From NCBI RefSeq assembly GCF_022965805.1, contig NW_027331424.1, positions 1-64,000 on the forward strand: DNA of 64,000 nucleotides, in the 5' to 3' direction. Within the stretch, counting starts at the first letter, position 1; every line of letters starts with the position of its first letter. This document shows positions 24,420 to 34,500 of this stretch, one piece after another. The notes beneath the pieces are model-generated. The model had not been told where the DNA came from, ran no database searches, and saw only the letters and a program-made list of their open reading frames with translations. The DNA comes from Primulina eburnea (taxonomy: Eukaryota > Streptophyta > Magnoliopsida > Lamiales > Gesneriaceae). The translations under genes and the position numbers were made by a program.

Positions 24420-26390
24420 CATTCAAAGGCAGACACCATATGAGATATGGATGGGTAAGCCTCCCAAATATTCTTATCTTAGAATATGGGGAGCCCTGCT
24501 TATGTGAAGCAGGTAGTGGGAGATAAATTAGATTGTTGATCCATTTTATGTTACTTTGTGGGATATCCAAGGAATTAAGTTGGATATTATTTCTATCATC
24601 CCCAAGAAACAAAGGTGTTTGTTTCTAGGAATGCAACCTTTTTGAAAAGGATTTTCTATTGGATAGAAAAAGGGAGATGATAGAACTCGAAGAGGTTCGA
24701 GAGAAACCCGCAATTATAGAACCCACACCCGAAGAGCCAAGAGAGGAGATACAAACTCCTAGAAGATCCGAGAGAGTCTCGAGACCACCTATGAGGTATG
24801 GTCTGCTTCTTGAAGAGGGCCATGATGAGCCTAACCATGGATGTGATCCAAGGACCTTCAAGGAAGCATTATCTGATGCCGATTCATCCAAGTGGCTTGA
24901 AGCAGTGGAATCTGAGGTGAATTCCATGCATTCAAACCAAGTGTAGGATCTTGTGGATCCACCTGAGGGAACTGTTCCCATAGGGACTTGGGGCGGATGG
25001 GAAGGTATTGACCTTCAAGACGCGATTGGTGGCAAAAGGATATACTCAAAGACAAGGAGTTGACTTTGAGGAAACCTTTTCCCAGTCGTAATGTTCAAGT
25101 CCATAAGGATTTTGCTAGCCATAGCTGCATGGTATGACTATGAGATATGGCAGATGGATGTTAAGACAAGTCTTTCTTAATGTGGATTTTAAGAAAGTGA
25201 TTTACATGTCTCAACCTGAAGGGTTTACATCTGTCGGAAGTGAGCATATGGTATGCAAACTTCAGAGATCTATTTATGGTCTAAAGCAGGCATCAAGGAG
25301 TTGGAACCTCAGATTCGATAGTACGATCAAAGAGTTTGATTTACTAAAAATCATGAGGGACCCTGTGTGTATAAGAAGGTCAGTGGGAGTGTTGTGACAT
25401 TCCTGGTGCTTTATGTTGATGACATTCTACTCATTGGGAATGATGTAGGAATGTTGCAATCAACTAAGATAAGGTTAGCGAGTAAGTTCTCGATGCAGGA
25501 CTTGGGTGAAGCATTTTTGTATTGGGATACAGATCTATAGAGATAGATCGAAAAGATTGCTTGATCTCACCCAGTCCACATACATTGATACCATCGTGAA
25601 GCGGTTCTCGATGGATGAGTCCATGAGAGGACATCTATCAATGTGTCATGGCGTGTCCCTATCCAAGTCTGTCTCTTGAGACAGATGCAGAGATAGTGGC
25701 GATGACACGCATTCCGTATGCTTCGGCAATTGGTAGCATCATGTATGTGATGATATCTACACGTCCTGACGTGGCACTAATTGTAGTGAGTAGATATCAA
25801 TCGAACCCTGGTCTTCCACACTGGAAAGCTGTGAAAGACATCCTCAAGTAGTTGAGAAGGACCAATAAGTTGTTTCTTGGTCTATGGGGTGGAGAACTAA
25901 AATTGGAAGGCTATACCGACTCTAGCTTCCAAAGCGATATCGATGACTCGAAGTCAACCTCCGGTTTTGTATTCATGCTCAATGGTGCTGCAGTCTCTTG
26001 GAAGAGTTCCAAGCAAGACAATATTACGGATTCCAGCACAGAGGCCGAATACATTGCTGCATCAAATGCAGCAAGGGAGGCTGTTTGGATAAGGAATTTC
26101 GTCCAAGAGTTGGGCGTCATTCCTAATGGAGTTGCTCCTATCCCGGCGTTGTGTGACAACACGGGAGCTTTAGCTCAAGCAAAGGAGCCTAGGTCTCATC
26201 AGAAATCCAAACTGGTATTGAAATAGTACCACATCCTCGGAGAGATTGTGGAAAGAAGAGAAGTGCCCCTATTGACAAAGTCGGCTCCGCAGATAATGTT
26301 GTTGATCCACTAGCTAAGCCTTTACCTGGACCATTATTCGACATGCATCACGAATCAATGGGTTTGAAGATAAGGTTAGTTGGCTCTAGT
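24420..26390 (+). pseudogene. Copia RT-RNase H remnant (E1)
   Basis: Integrase tail, RT and RNase H in order but in several frames. Open pieces are 24659-24946, 25134-25397 and 25852-26226. RT motifs include IYGLKQASRSW (~25270) and YVDDILLIG (~25412). RNase H is recognised by the YTDSSFQSD motif and TEAEYIAAS. Lesions include a TAG at 24944, a 23-nt deletion near 24984, 1-nt losses near 25512 and 25527, and a TAG at 25849. Not functional. Confidence 0.88.
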
Positions 26391-26392
26391 GC

Positions 26393-26403
26393 AAGTGGGA
26401 GAT
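26393..26403 (+). other. Polypurine tract of E1
   Basis: AAGTGGGAGAT directly before the 3' LTR, the expected plus-strand priming site. The same tract is antisense at 48274-48284, 52045-52055 and 54576-54586. Confidence 0.8.
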
Positions 26404-28477
26404 TGTTAGAGTAGGTGCCCGTCGAGCCAAGTGTTGGCCGAGTGTTCACAATGAAACTCTATGTATAAGCAGTCTTTATTTTAATACTATTTGAAATTAT
26501 TATTTTGGCAAATCTTTATCTGTATACCCATGCTAGCTGCATAGATAAAGCCCTTGAATATACAAATAGTAGAAAGAATATGAGATGCTCATATGATGAG
26601 TATCATGAAACTCATATTTGTAATACTGTATATTCTAAACGGTTCCTAGTCGATTCAGCCGCCACTAAGAAGGATATAGGCCGCTCGAGTTAGAGACTAG
26701 TATCTGCGATGTGAGTACCATGTTTCATTGGTAGGGGACATTGTGATGTCCGAACATGCAGATAGGTGCTCCTTGTAGAGTGCACTGAACAACCCTCCAT
26801 AAAAGGACTTTCCAAGTGGTTCTCACTTATCGAGTGGAAAAGTCCTAGTTTATGGTTGTACAGAATTAGTCCTTATGACCCGGGACAACATTGAGACTCT
26901 ATGTGCTAGAATTACACTTTGACTTGTTTACCGACTCTTATGGGGTCATCAGGTGGCAAGGTTGGGTGTTCTGTCGAAACACATAGGAGTCGATGCATTG
27001 TAGTCGGGGATTCACCGCTTACCTTCGGGTATGGATATCCTATGTATTATCATGTGTATGTAGATCGAAATCTCTGGGCAGAGTATGGTTGTAATTATGA
27101 AAGGTGTTTCATAGATTACACCATCGATGCAACTACGACATGACACATAGTATCGATTCATTGACAACTCTCGATAAACCAATGGTTGTCGAATCGATCG
27201 GGATATATGAGTTGAAGGGACCGTACTGTACGCTAACCATAATTGAATGGTTCTTGCAGGCACTATCATTTGATACCTAGGGAATCATGTAAGCGATGCT
27301 GCTAGGCGTTTAACATGATTGGTTGGGTACTATCAGACTTGAGTTCTGACGTTCTTGTTATCAAAGTGTTGATAAATAAGAATGGAGCAATTGGGGTATG
27401 CTCATATAAGGACATGTTTAGTCCGAATCACATGGAGATGTGAACCCACGGCTAGTTGTATCAATGAACCATTGAGGGCCACACAAGTACTAGCTTTCTA
27501 GATCCCGTTGAGAAGAAAAATAGTTCAATGTGTTGAACGGCTTATAAAGGAGTTTATAAGCGTAAGGAAAATTAGAAGTTTAACTTCTATGAGAGAAATG
27601 TAAATTTTGATTTATGGAAGTGTTCCTAAATTAAAATTTGGCCAAGTGAATAATGTATTTGAAAATTGTGATTTTCATAGACATTATTATGGACTAAATT
27701 AAATTAATTCAAGTGTTGAATTAATTAAGCACTAGTGGACCTAGTAGAGTCCAAATAATTAAATTAATTCAAGTGTTGAATTAATTAAATTATATTGAGT
27801 CTTGTAGAGCTCAATTTAAATTAATTATTTAACTAGTGGGACTTGGGTAAATTCAAGTAATGTTTAATTAGTCTCAAATATGTTTGAGATAATTAAATTT
27901 AGTCCATGGTTTTTATTTTGATAAAAACCATATAATATGCATGCATGGGAGGTGAAAGGTTGGGAGACTACTTTTTGAGTTTTCAAGGCAAGGCATGCAA
28001 CTTTATGCCTCAACTTTTTCCACAAGCAAGACAAGTCTTCCTTCTCTCCTCCCATACACTCAATGGCCGAAATTCATCTCATTTTTCTCTCCATTTTCTC
28101 TTCCTTTTGTGTTCTTCAATTGTTGGAGAAAAACACTCACTTCTCAAAGAAAAATGCCATACATTTTCTAGTGCAAGTGTAAGGTGGATCTACCTAGTTG
28201 GTGGTGGGCTTGATTGGAAGAAAGGAGTCCAAAAGAAAAGTGGAGCTTGTAGATCTTTCTTGCCATACAAGAGCTTTGTTGTTCAACAACAAAGTTGGAG
28301 CCACAATCAATCTTTTAAAGATTGATAGGTATATCTCTCAAACACCGTATGAATGTATTTTTATTGTATTTGCTACACTTAGTCATGGTGGCCGAAATTT
28401 TGGCTAGAAAATATGATTTTCGAAAAATTTTTGTTGCTTCCGTTGCGCTTCCGGTCACCGTAACCGATCCCCTTTCA
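26404..28477 (+). mobile_element. 3' LTR of E1
   Basis: Also 2,074 bp, offset 7,127 bp from the 5' LTR. Differences seen by eye are single bases (for example near 26846, 27047, 27078, 27303, 27361, 27840, 28347 and 28470) with no indel. Followed by the CAAAC duplication and the resumed array unit. Confidence 0.95.
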
Positions 28478-28482
28478 CAAAC
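28478..28482 (+). repeat. 5-bp target site duplication of E1 (right)
   Basis: CAAAC, identical to 19272-19276. It is also the first five bases of the resumed array unit. Confidence 0.95.
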
Positions 28483-29905
28483 ATTGCGGATTTGTTCTTT
28501 AGAGAAGTCGCTAGGTTGCATGGCATGCCTAGGACTATTGTTTCTGATCGCGATGTTAAATTCTTGAGTTACATTTGGAAGACTTTATGGGATAAACTTG
28601 ACACAAAATTGTTGATTTCAACTACTTGTCATCCTCAAATGGATGGTCAAACTGAAGTTGTCAATTGAACTTCGGGAACACTTCTACGTGCTATTCTTAA
28701 AAAGAACTTGGATTGACATTTCTATGGACTTTATTTAGGGGTAGCCTAGGACTAAGAAGGGGAGGGATTCTATTTTTGTTGTTGTGGACAGATTCTCTAA
28801 GATGGCACATTTTATAGCTTGTCATAAAACCGATTATGCTTGAAACATTGCGGATTTGTTCTTTAGAGAAGTCGCTAGGTTGCATGGCATGCCTAGGACT
28901 ATTGCTTCTTATCGCGATGTTAAATTCATGAGTTAGTTTTGGAATACTTTATGGGCTAAACTTGGCACAAAATTGTTGTTTTCTACAACTTGTCATCCTC
29001 GAACGGATGGACAAATTGAAGTTGTCAATAGAAGTTTGGGAACGCTTCTGCGTGCTATTCTTAAAAAGAACTTGGATTGACATTTCTATGGACTTTATTT
29101 TGGGGTAGCCTAGGACTAAGAAGGGGAGGGATTCTATTTTTGTTGTTGTGGACAGATTCTCTATGATGGCACATTTTATAGCGTGTCATAAAACCGATGA
29201 TGCTTCAAACATTGCGGATTTGTTCTTTAGAGAAGTCGCTAGGTTGCATGGCATGCCTAGGACTATTGTTTCTGGTCGCGATGTTAAATTCTTGAGTTAC
29301 TTTTGGAAGACTTTATGGGCTAAACTTGACACAAAATTGTTGATTTCAACTACTTGTCATCCTCAAACGGATGGACAAACTGAAGTTATCAATAGAACTT
29401 TGGGAACACTTTTGCGTGCTATTCTTAAAAAGAACTTGGAGTGACATTTCTATGGACTTTATTCTGGGGTTGCCTAGGACTAAGAAGGGGAGAGATTCTA
29501 TTTTTGTTGTTGTGTATAGATTCTCTATGATGGCACATTTTATAGCTTGTCATAAAACCGTTGTTGCTTCAAAAATTGTGGATTTGTTCTTTAGAGAAGT
29601 CGCTAGGTTGCATGGCATGCCTAGGACTATTGTTTCTGATCGCGATGTTAAATTCTTGAGTTACATTTGGAAGACTTTATGGGCTAAACTTGACACAAAA
29701 TTGTTGATTTCAACTACTTGTCATCCTCAAACGGATGGACAAACTGAAGTTGTCAATAGAACTTTGGGAACACTTCTACGTGCTATTCTTAAAAAGAACT
29801 TGGATTGACATTTCTATGGACTTTATTTTGGGGTACCTAAGACTAAGAAGGGGAGGGATTCTATTTTTGTTGTTGTGGACAGATTCTCTAAGATGGCACA
29901 TTTAT

Positions 29906-29963
29906 AGTCCTATGCATGCCATGCAACCTAGCGACTTCTCTAAAGAACAAATCCGCAATGTTT
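29906..29963 (-). repeat. 58-bp inverted, templated insertion in the array
   Basis: These 58 bp are the exact reverse complement of 30068-30125 in the next unit, including its private variant GCATGCATAGG (other units have GCATGCCTAGG). The flanking stretch (~29828-29905) is then repeated at ~29963-30041, and both copies share a rare one-T deletion in GCACATTTATAG. This pattern fits template switching during replication. Confidence 0.9.
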
Positions 29964-30900
29964 GGGGTAGCCTAGGACTAAGAAGGGGAGGGATTCTATT
30001 TTTGTTGTTGTGGACAGATTCTCTAAGATGGCACATTTATAGCTTGTCATAAAGCCGATGATGCTTCAAACATTGCGGATTTGTTCTTTAGAGAAGTCGC
30101 TAGGTTGCATGGCATGCATAGGACTATTGTTTCTGGTCGCGATGTTAAATTCTTGAGTTAATTTTGGAAGTTTTTATGGGCTAAACTTGACACAAAATTG
30201 TTGATTTCAACTACTTGTCATCCTAAAACGGATGGACAAACTGAAGTTGTCAGTAGAAGTTTGGGAACACTTCTGCGTGCTATTCTTAAAAAGAACTTGG
30301 ATTGACATTTCTATGGAATTTATTTTTGGGTAGCCTAGGACTAAGAAGGGGAGGGATTCTGTTTTTGTTGTTGTGGATAGATTCTCTAAGATGGCACATT
30401 TTATTGCTTGTCATAAAACCGATGATGCTTGAAACATTGCGGATTTGTTCTTTAGAGAAGTCGCTAGGTTGCATGGCATGCCTAGGACTATTGCTTCTTA
30501 TCGCGATGTTAAATTCATGAGTTAGTTTTGGAATACTTTATGGGCTAAACTTGGCACAAAATTGTTGTTTTCTACAACTTGTCATCCTCGAACGGATGGA
30601 CAAATTGAAGTTGTCAATAGAACTTTGGGAACACTTTTGCGTGCTATTCTTAAAAAGAACTTGGATTGACATTTCTATGGACTTTATTTTGGGGTTGTCT
30701 AGGACTAAGAAGGGGAGGGATTCTATTTTTGTTGTTGTGTATAGATTCTCTATGATGGCACATTTTATAGCTTGTCATAAAACCATTGATGCTTCAAACA
30801 TTGCGGATTTGTTCTTTAGAGAAGTCGCTAGGTTGCATGGCATGCCTAGGACTATTGTTTCTGATCGCGATGTTAAATTCTTGAGTTACAGAACCGATTT

Positions 30901-33012
30901 ATGCCGCCTAGACGTATACCACAGCCAGAGCAGGGTAGCACATCAGGTGCACAGATGGATGTCACCGCTACACCGATGGAGACCTTATTGAAGAGATTTC
31001 AGTCTTTCCGTCCGCCTACCCTGAAGGGCACAGAGAGTGCAGTAGAGTGCGAGAGCTGGCTTGATGATATCGAGATGTTGTTTGAGTCTTTGGCATATAC
31101 TGATGAGCGACGTGTGAAACTGATAGGGCATCAGATGCAAGAGGTTGCCAAGAGCTGGTGGTTGACTGCGAAGAGAGCCTTGGAGCACCGAGGCATTGAT
31201 ATCACGTGGAAAGTCTTCAAAGATGAGTTCTATCAGCGCTTCTTCCCCGTTTCCTACCGAAAAGATAAAGGAGCTGAATTTACGAATCTGAAGCAGGGAC
31301 AGTGGAACATCGAGGAGTATGTTGCTAAATTTTCTGCATTGCTACGATTTGCACCGCATGTGGCAGGGAACGACGAGGCAGTGGCCGATTAGTTCATCAA
31401 CGGGCTGAATCCTGATGTTTTTACTTTGGTGAACACGGAACGGCCTAATACTTTTTCAGAGGCACTGAACAGAGCTAAGGGAGCCGAGGCTGGCTTGATC
31501 AGGCAGCGAGACGCATCCTACGGTGTTCAGGGGCAGAGACCGCCACAGTCCACGACCGTACAGTTTGCACCACCTCCTCCTCGTTTTGACAGTGGAGCTA
31601 GTGGTAGTGGTAAGAAGGAATTTCTGAAGGCTAAGGGCAGACAATTTAAGAAGTCCGGGAGTAGTTCATCGAGTTCGAGTGGATCTCGACAGAGAGGTCA
31701 GGGTTCATACAGTGGCGTATATTGTAGCTCGTGTGGAGGACGACATGCGACGGAGCAGTGTCAAGGAGTTATGGGACGCTGCAACATCTGTAGGCAACAG
31801 GGACACTTCGCCAGAGTTTGTCCCCAGAGAGGTGCACAACGATTCCAGAGTACAGGGTCATCAGCACCAGTGCCACAGATGGAGAGACAGGCATCCTCTG
31901 TACACTCCTTTCAGCCACCATCCACACAGACCCAGCAGAGACCAGGAGGTAGTCAGACGGTGAGTCAGCCTCCCAGACAGCAGGCACGTGTCTTTGCCCT
32001 GACAGAGGAACAGGCGCAGGAGGCGCCAGATGACGTCATTGCAGGTAACTGTTTTCTTTGCGGTTATCCTGCATATGTGTTGATAGACACAGGGGCATCA
32101 CATACATTTATATCTGAACATTTTGCATTGAGACATTCATTGCCTGTTGAGTCGATGTCGACAGTAGTGTCTATAGCTTCTCCGTTGGGAAGTGGTTTGA
32201 TATCTGTGACTACTGTTAGACACTGTATGCTTCAGTTTGAGGGGCATGAAATTGATCTTGATTGTGTAGTACTTGGGTTAGCTGATTTTGATTGTATAGT
32301 TGGCATAGACATGTTAACCAGGTACAAGGCCACAGTAGATTGTTTCCACAAGATTGTCAGATTCAGACCCGACATGACAGATGAGTGGAAATTCTACGGC
32401 AAGGGTTCCAGATCTCGGATTCCCTTAGTATCTGCTCTGACTATGAGTAGATTGCTTCAGAGAGGAGCAGAGGGCTTTCTCGTATATTCAGTAGATCTAC
32501 TGAAGTCGAGCCCAGCATTGGCAGATCTGCCAGTGGTTTGCGAGTTTGCAGATATATTCCCAGACGAGATTCCAGGGTTGCCTCCAGTTCGAGAGGTTGA
32601 TTTCAGCATTGATCTTGTGCCAGGCAGTGTTCCTATCTCCAGAGCTCCGTATAGGATGGCACCGATAGAGCTGAAAGAGTTGAAAGCACAGTTGGAAGAT
32701 CTTCTGTCCAAGGGGTACATTAGACCGAGTGTATCACCTTGGGGTGCTCCGGTGCTTTTCGTCAGAAAGAAAGATGGTTCGATGCGACTGTGTATTGATT
32801 ACAGACAGTTGAACAAGGCAACAGTGAAGAACAAGTATCCTTTGCCGCGCATCGACGATTTGTTTGATCAGTTACAGGGATCTTCGGTATACTCGAAGAT
32901 TGATTTGAGATCAGGGTATCATCAGCTCAGAGTTAGAGACGTTGATATTCCGAAGACTGCATTCCGAACCAGGTATGGGCTTACGAATTTGTTGTTATGC
33001 CTTTCGGTTTGA
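30901..33012 (+). pseudogene. gag-pol: Gypsy gag-protease-RT (G1), one stop and one frameshift
   Basis: One frame from ATG 30901 to 33012, broken only by a TAG at 31390-31392. The gag capsid region includes SWLDDIEMLFESL and WWLTAKRAL. In the part after the stop (counted from 31426), the zinc knuckle [14 protein letters not shown] is at residues 119-132 and the protease triad DTG at 221-223 (IDTGASHTF). RT starts near residue 400 and is read to the [12 protein letters not shown] region. A one-base deletion near 32979 then shifts the frame, and RT continues in the frame that opens at 32997. The gag-pol arrangement in a single frame is typical of this group. Confidence 0.9.
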
Positions 33013-34178
33013 CGAATGAACCTGCGGTGTTTATGAGTTTGATGAACCGCACTTTTCAGAGATATTTAGATGATTTTGTGATTGTGTTCATTGATGATAT
33101 TTTGGTATATTCGAAGAGTCTGACTGAGCATGCAGATCATTTGAGAATTGTATTGAAGACTTTGAGGAATGAGCAGTTGTATGCTAAACTGTCCAAGTGT
33201 GAATTCTGGCTGCGACAGGTTGTCTTCTTGGGGCATATTATATCTGGAGAGGGTATTGCGGTAGATCCGAGTAAAGTTGAGGCTGTGATCAGTTGGCCGA
33301 GACCGACTTCTGTGCCTGAGATACGCAGTTTCATAGGTCTAGCCGGGTATTATCGTCGTTTTATACGAGATTTCTCCAGTATAGCGAAGCCTATCACTCA
33401 GTTGACCCAGAAGAATATGCCATTTGTGTGGTCTGAAGATTGTGAAGCTAGTTTTGTTGAACTAAAGAAGAGGCTGACTAGTGCGCCTGTATTGACGATT
33501 CCTTCAGGTACAGGTGAGTTCGTTTTATATTGTGACGCATCTCACAGAGGGCTAGGATGTGTTCTTATGCAGCGAGGGCACGTGATAGCGTACGCCTCTA
33601 GACAGTTGAAGCCACACGAGACTCGTTACCCGATTCATGATCTTGAATTGGCGGCGATTGTATTTGCACTCAAGATTTGGCGTCATTATCTGTATGGCGA
33701 GAAATTTGAGATCTATTCCGATCATAAGAGCCTGAAGTACCTCTTTTCTCAGTCAGAGTTGAACATGAGGCAGCGACGATGGCTTGATCTGCTGAAAGAT
33801 TTTGATTGCGAGATCAAGTACCATCCAGGAAAGTCGAATGCAGCGGCAGACGCCTTGAGTCGAAAGGTATGTGCTCTTTCCTTGTCGACTGTAGGTGTAT
33901 CTAATTTAGTAGAGGATTGTTGCTTGTCTGGATTGACATTTGATACAGAGAGTAGACCGTTGCGACTTGCTGCGATTCAGATTGAGCCAGATCTGATTTT
34001 AAGGATCAAAGAAGCACAGAGAACTGATCCGAGCATTCAGAGATCGATGGATATGGTCAGAGCTGGTCATATATCAGAGTATCAGGTTAGAGATTCTGTT
34101 CTGTATGCGAATAACCAGCTTAGTAGTGCCAGAGATTTCAGATTTGAGACGACAGATCATGTCGGAGGCACACTGTAG
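32997..34178 (+). pseudogene. Gypsy RT-RNase H-integrase N-part (G1, copy 1)
   Basis: 393 residues in the shifted frame. The RT catalytic motif is [10 protein letters not shown] at residues 31-40. The RNase H domain starts near residue 174, with its first Asp at 180 (YCDASHRG). The RNase H end is followed by the start of the integrase linker. A further frameshift near 34120 moves the integrase N-terminal part to the frame 34105-34500. Confidence 0.88.
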
Positions 34179-34500
34179 TCGGTTCAGCATTCATCCTGGT
34201 GGCAGGAAGATGTATAACGACTTGAAGACACAATTCTGGTGGAAGCAGATGAAGACAGACATTGCAGAATTTGTGTCTAAGTGCTTGAATTGCCAGCAGG
34301 TGAAGGCAGAAAGAAAGAAGCCCGGAGGTTTACTTCAGAGTTTGTCTATTCCTGAATGGAAATGGGACCACATTTCCATGGATTTCGTGACGAAGTTACC
34401 TCGATCTTCGTGGGGCTGTGATTCGATTTGGGTCATCATTGATAGACTGACCAAATCAGCTTGCTTTATTCCGTACAGAATGACCTATCGACACGATCAG
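34105..34500 (+). pseudogene. Gypsy integrase N-terminal part, cut by duplication
   Basis: Carries the zinc-binding H...H...CLNC motif and the first catalytic Asp (HISMDF), then stops at RHDQ where the second copy of the duplication begins with protease sequence ([11 protein letters not shown]). The open frame 34105-34656 is therefore a chimera made by the duplication and not a natural protein. Confidence 0.85.

Larger units (their letters stand above)
19277..28477 (+). mobile_element. Ty1/copia element E1, defective, recent insertion
   Basis: A 9,201-bp element with two 2,074-bp LTRs, PBS, a 1.8-kb leader, an open gag, pol remnants and a PPT, flanked by a CAAAC duplication. The LTRs show only about eight or nine differences by eye (~0.4%), so the insertion is young. 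Yet the interior cannot encode a full polyprotein: gag ends at a premature stop, the whole integrase is deleted (~657 bp relative to E3), and RT/RNase H carries stops and frameshifts. It must have been copied with enzymes supplied in trans. The copia lineage is not assigned. Confidence 0.95.
28478..30889 (+). repeat. Tandem array block D of integrase-core units
   Basis: About 6.5 units, more diverged than blocks B and C, with several in-frame stops (for example after DVKFMS near 28935 and 30525). A unit with a distinctive set of changes (GCTTCTTATCGCG, AAATTCATGAG, GACAAATTGAAG) occurs at ~28900-29020 and again at ~30490-30610, 1,590 bp apart. That is four units plus the ~135 bp added by the rearrangement at 29906-29963. 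The array ends at TTGAGTTAC, joined to gypsy G1. Confidence 0.9.
32230..34500 (+). repeat. Tandem duplication within G1 pol, copy 1
   Basis: Runs from late protease to the integrase core. Repeated at 34501-36773 with ~1-2% difference by eye. Both copies share the one-base frameshift near 32979/35251, so that lesion came first. Confidence 0.9.

Noticed and set aside
19277..28477. E1 as an autonomous, intact element
   Set aside because: LTRs, PBS, PPT and gag look good, but integrase is absent and RT/RNase H has several stops and frameshifts.
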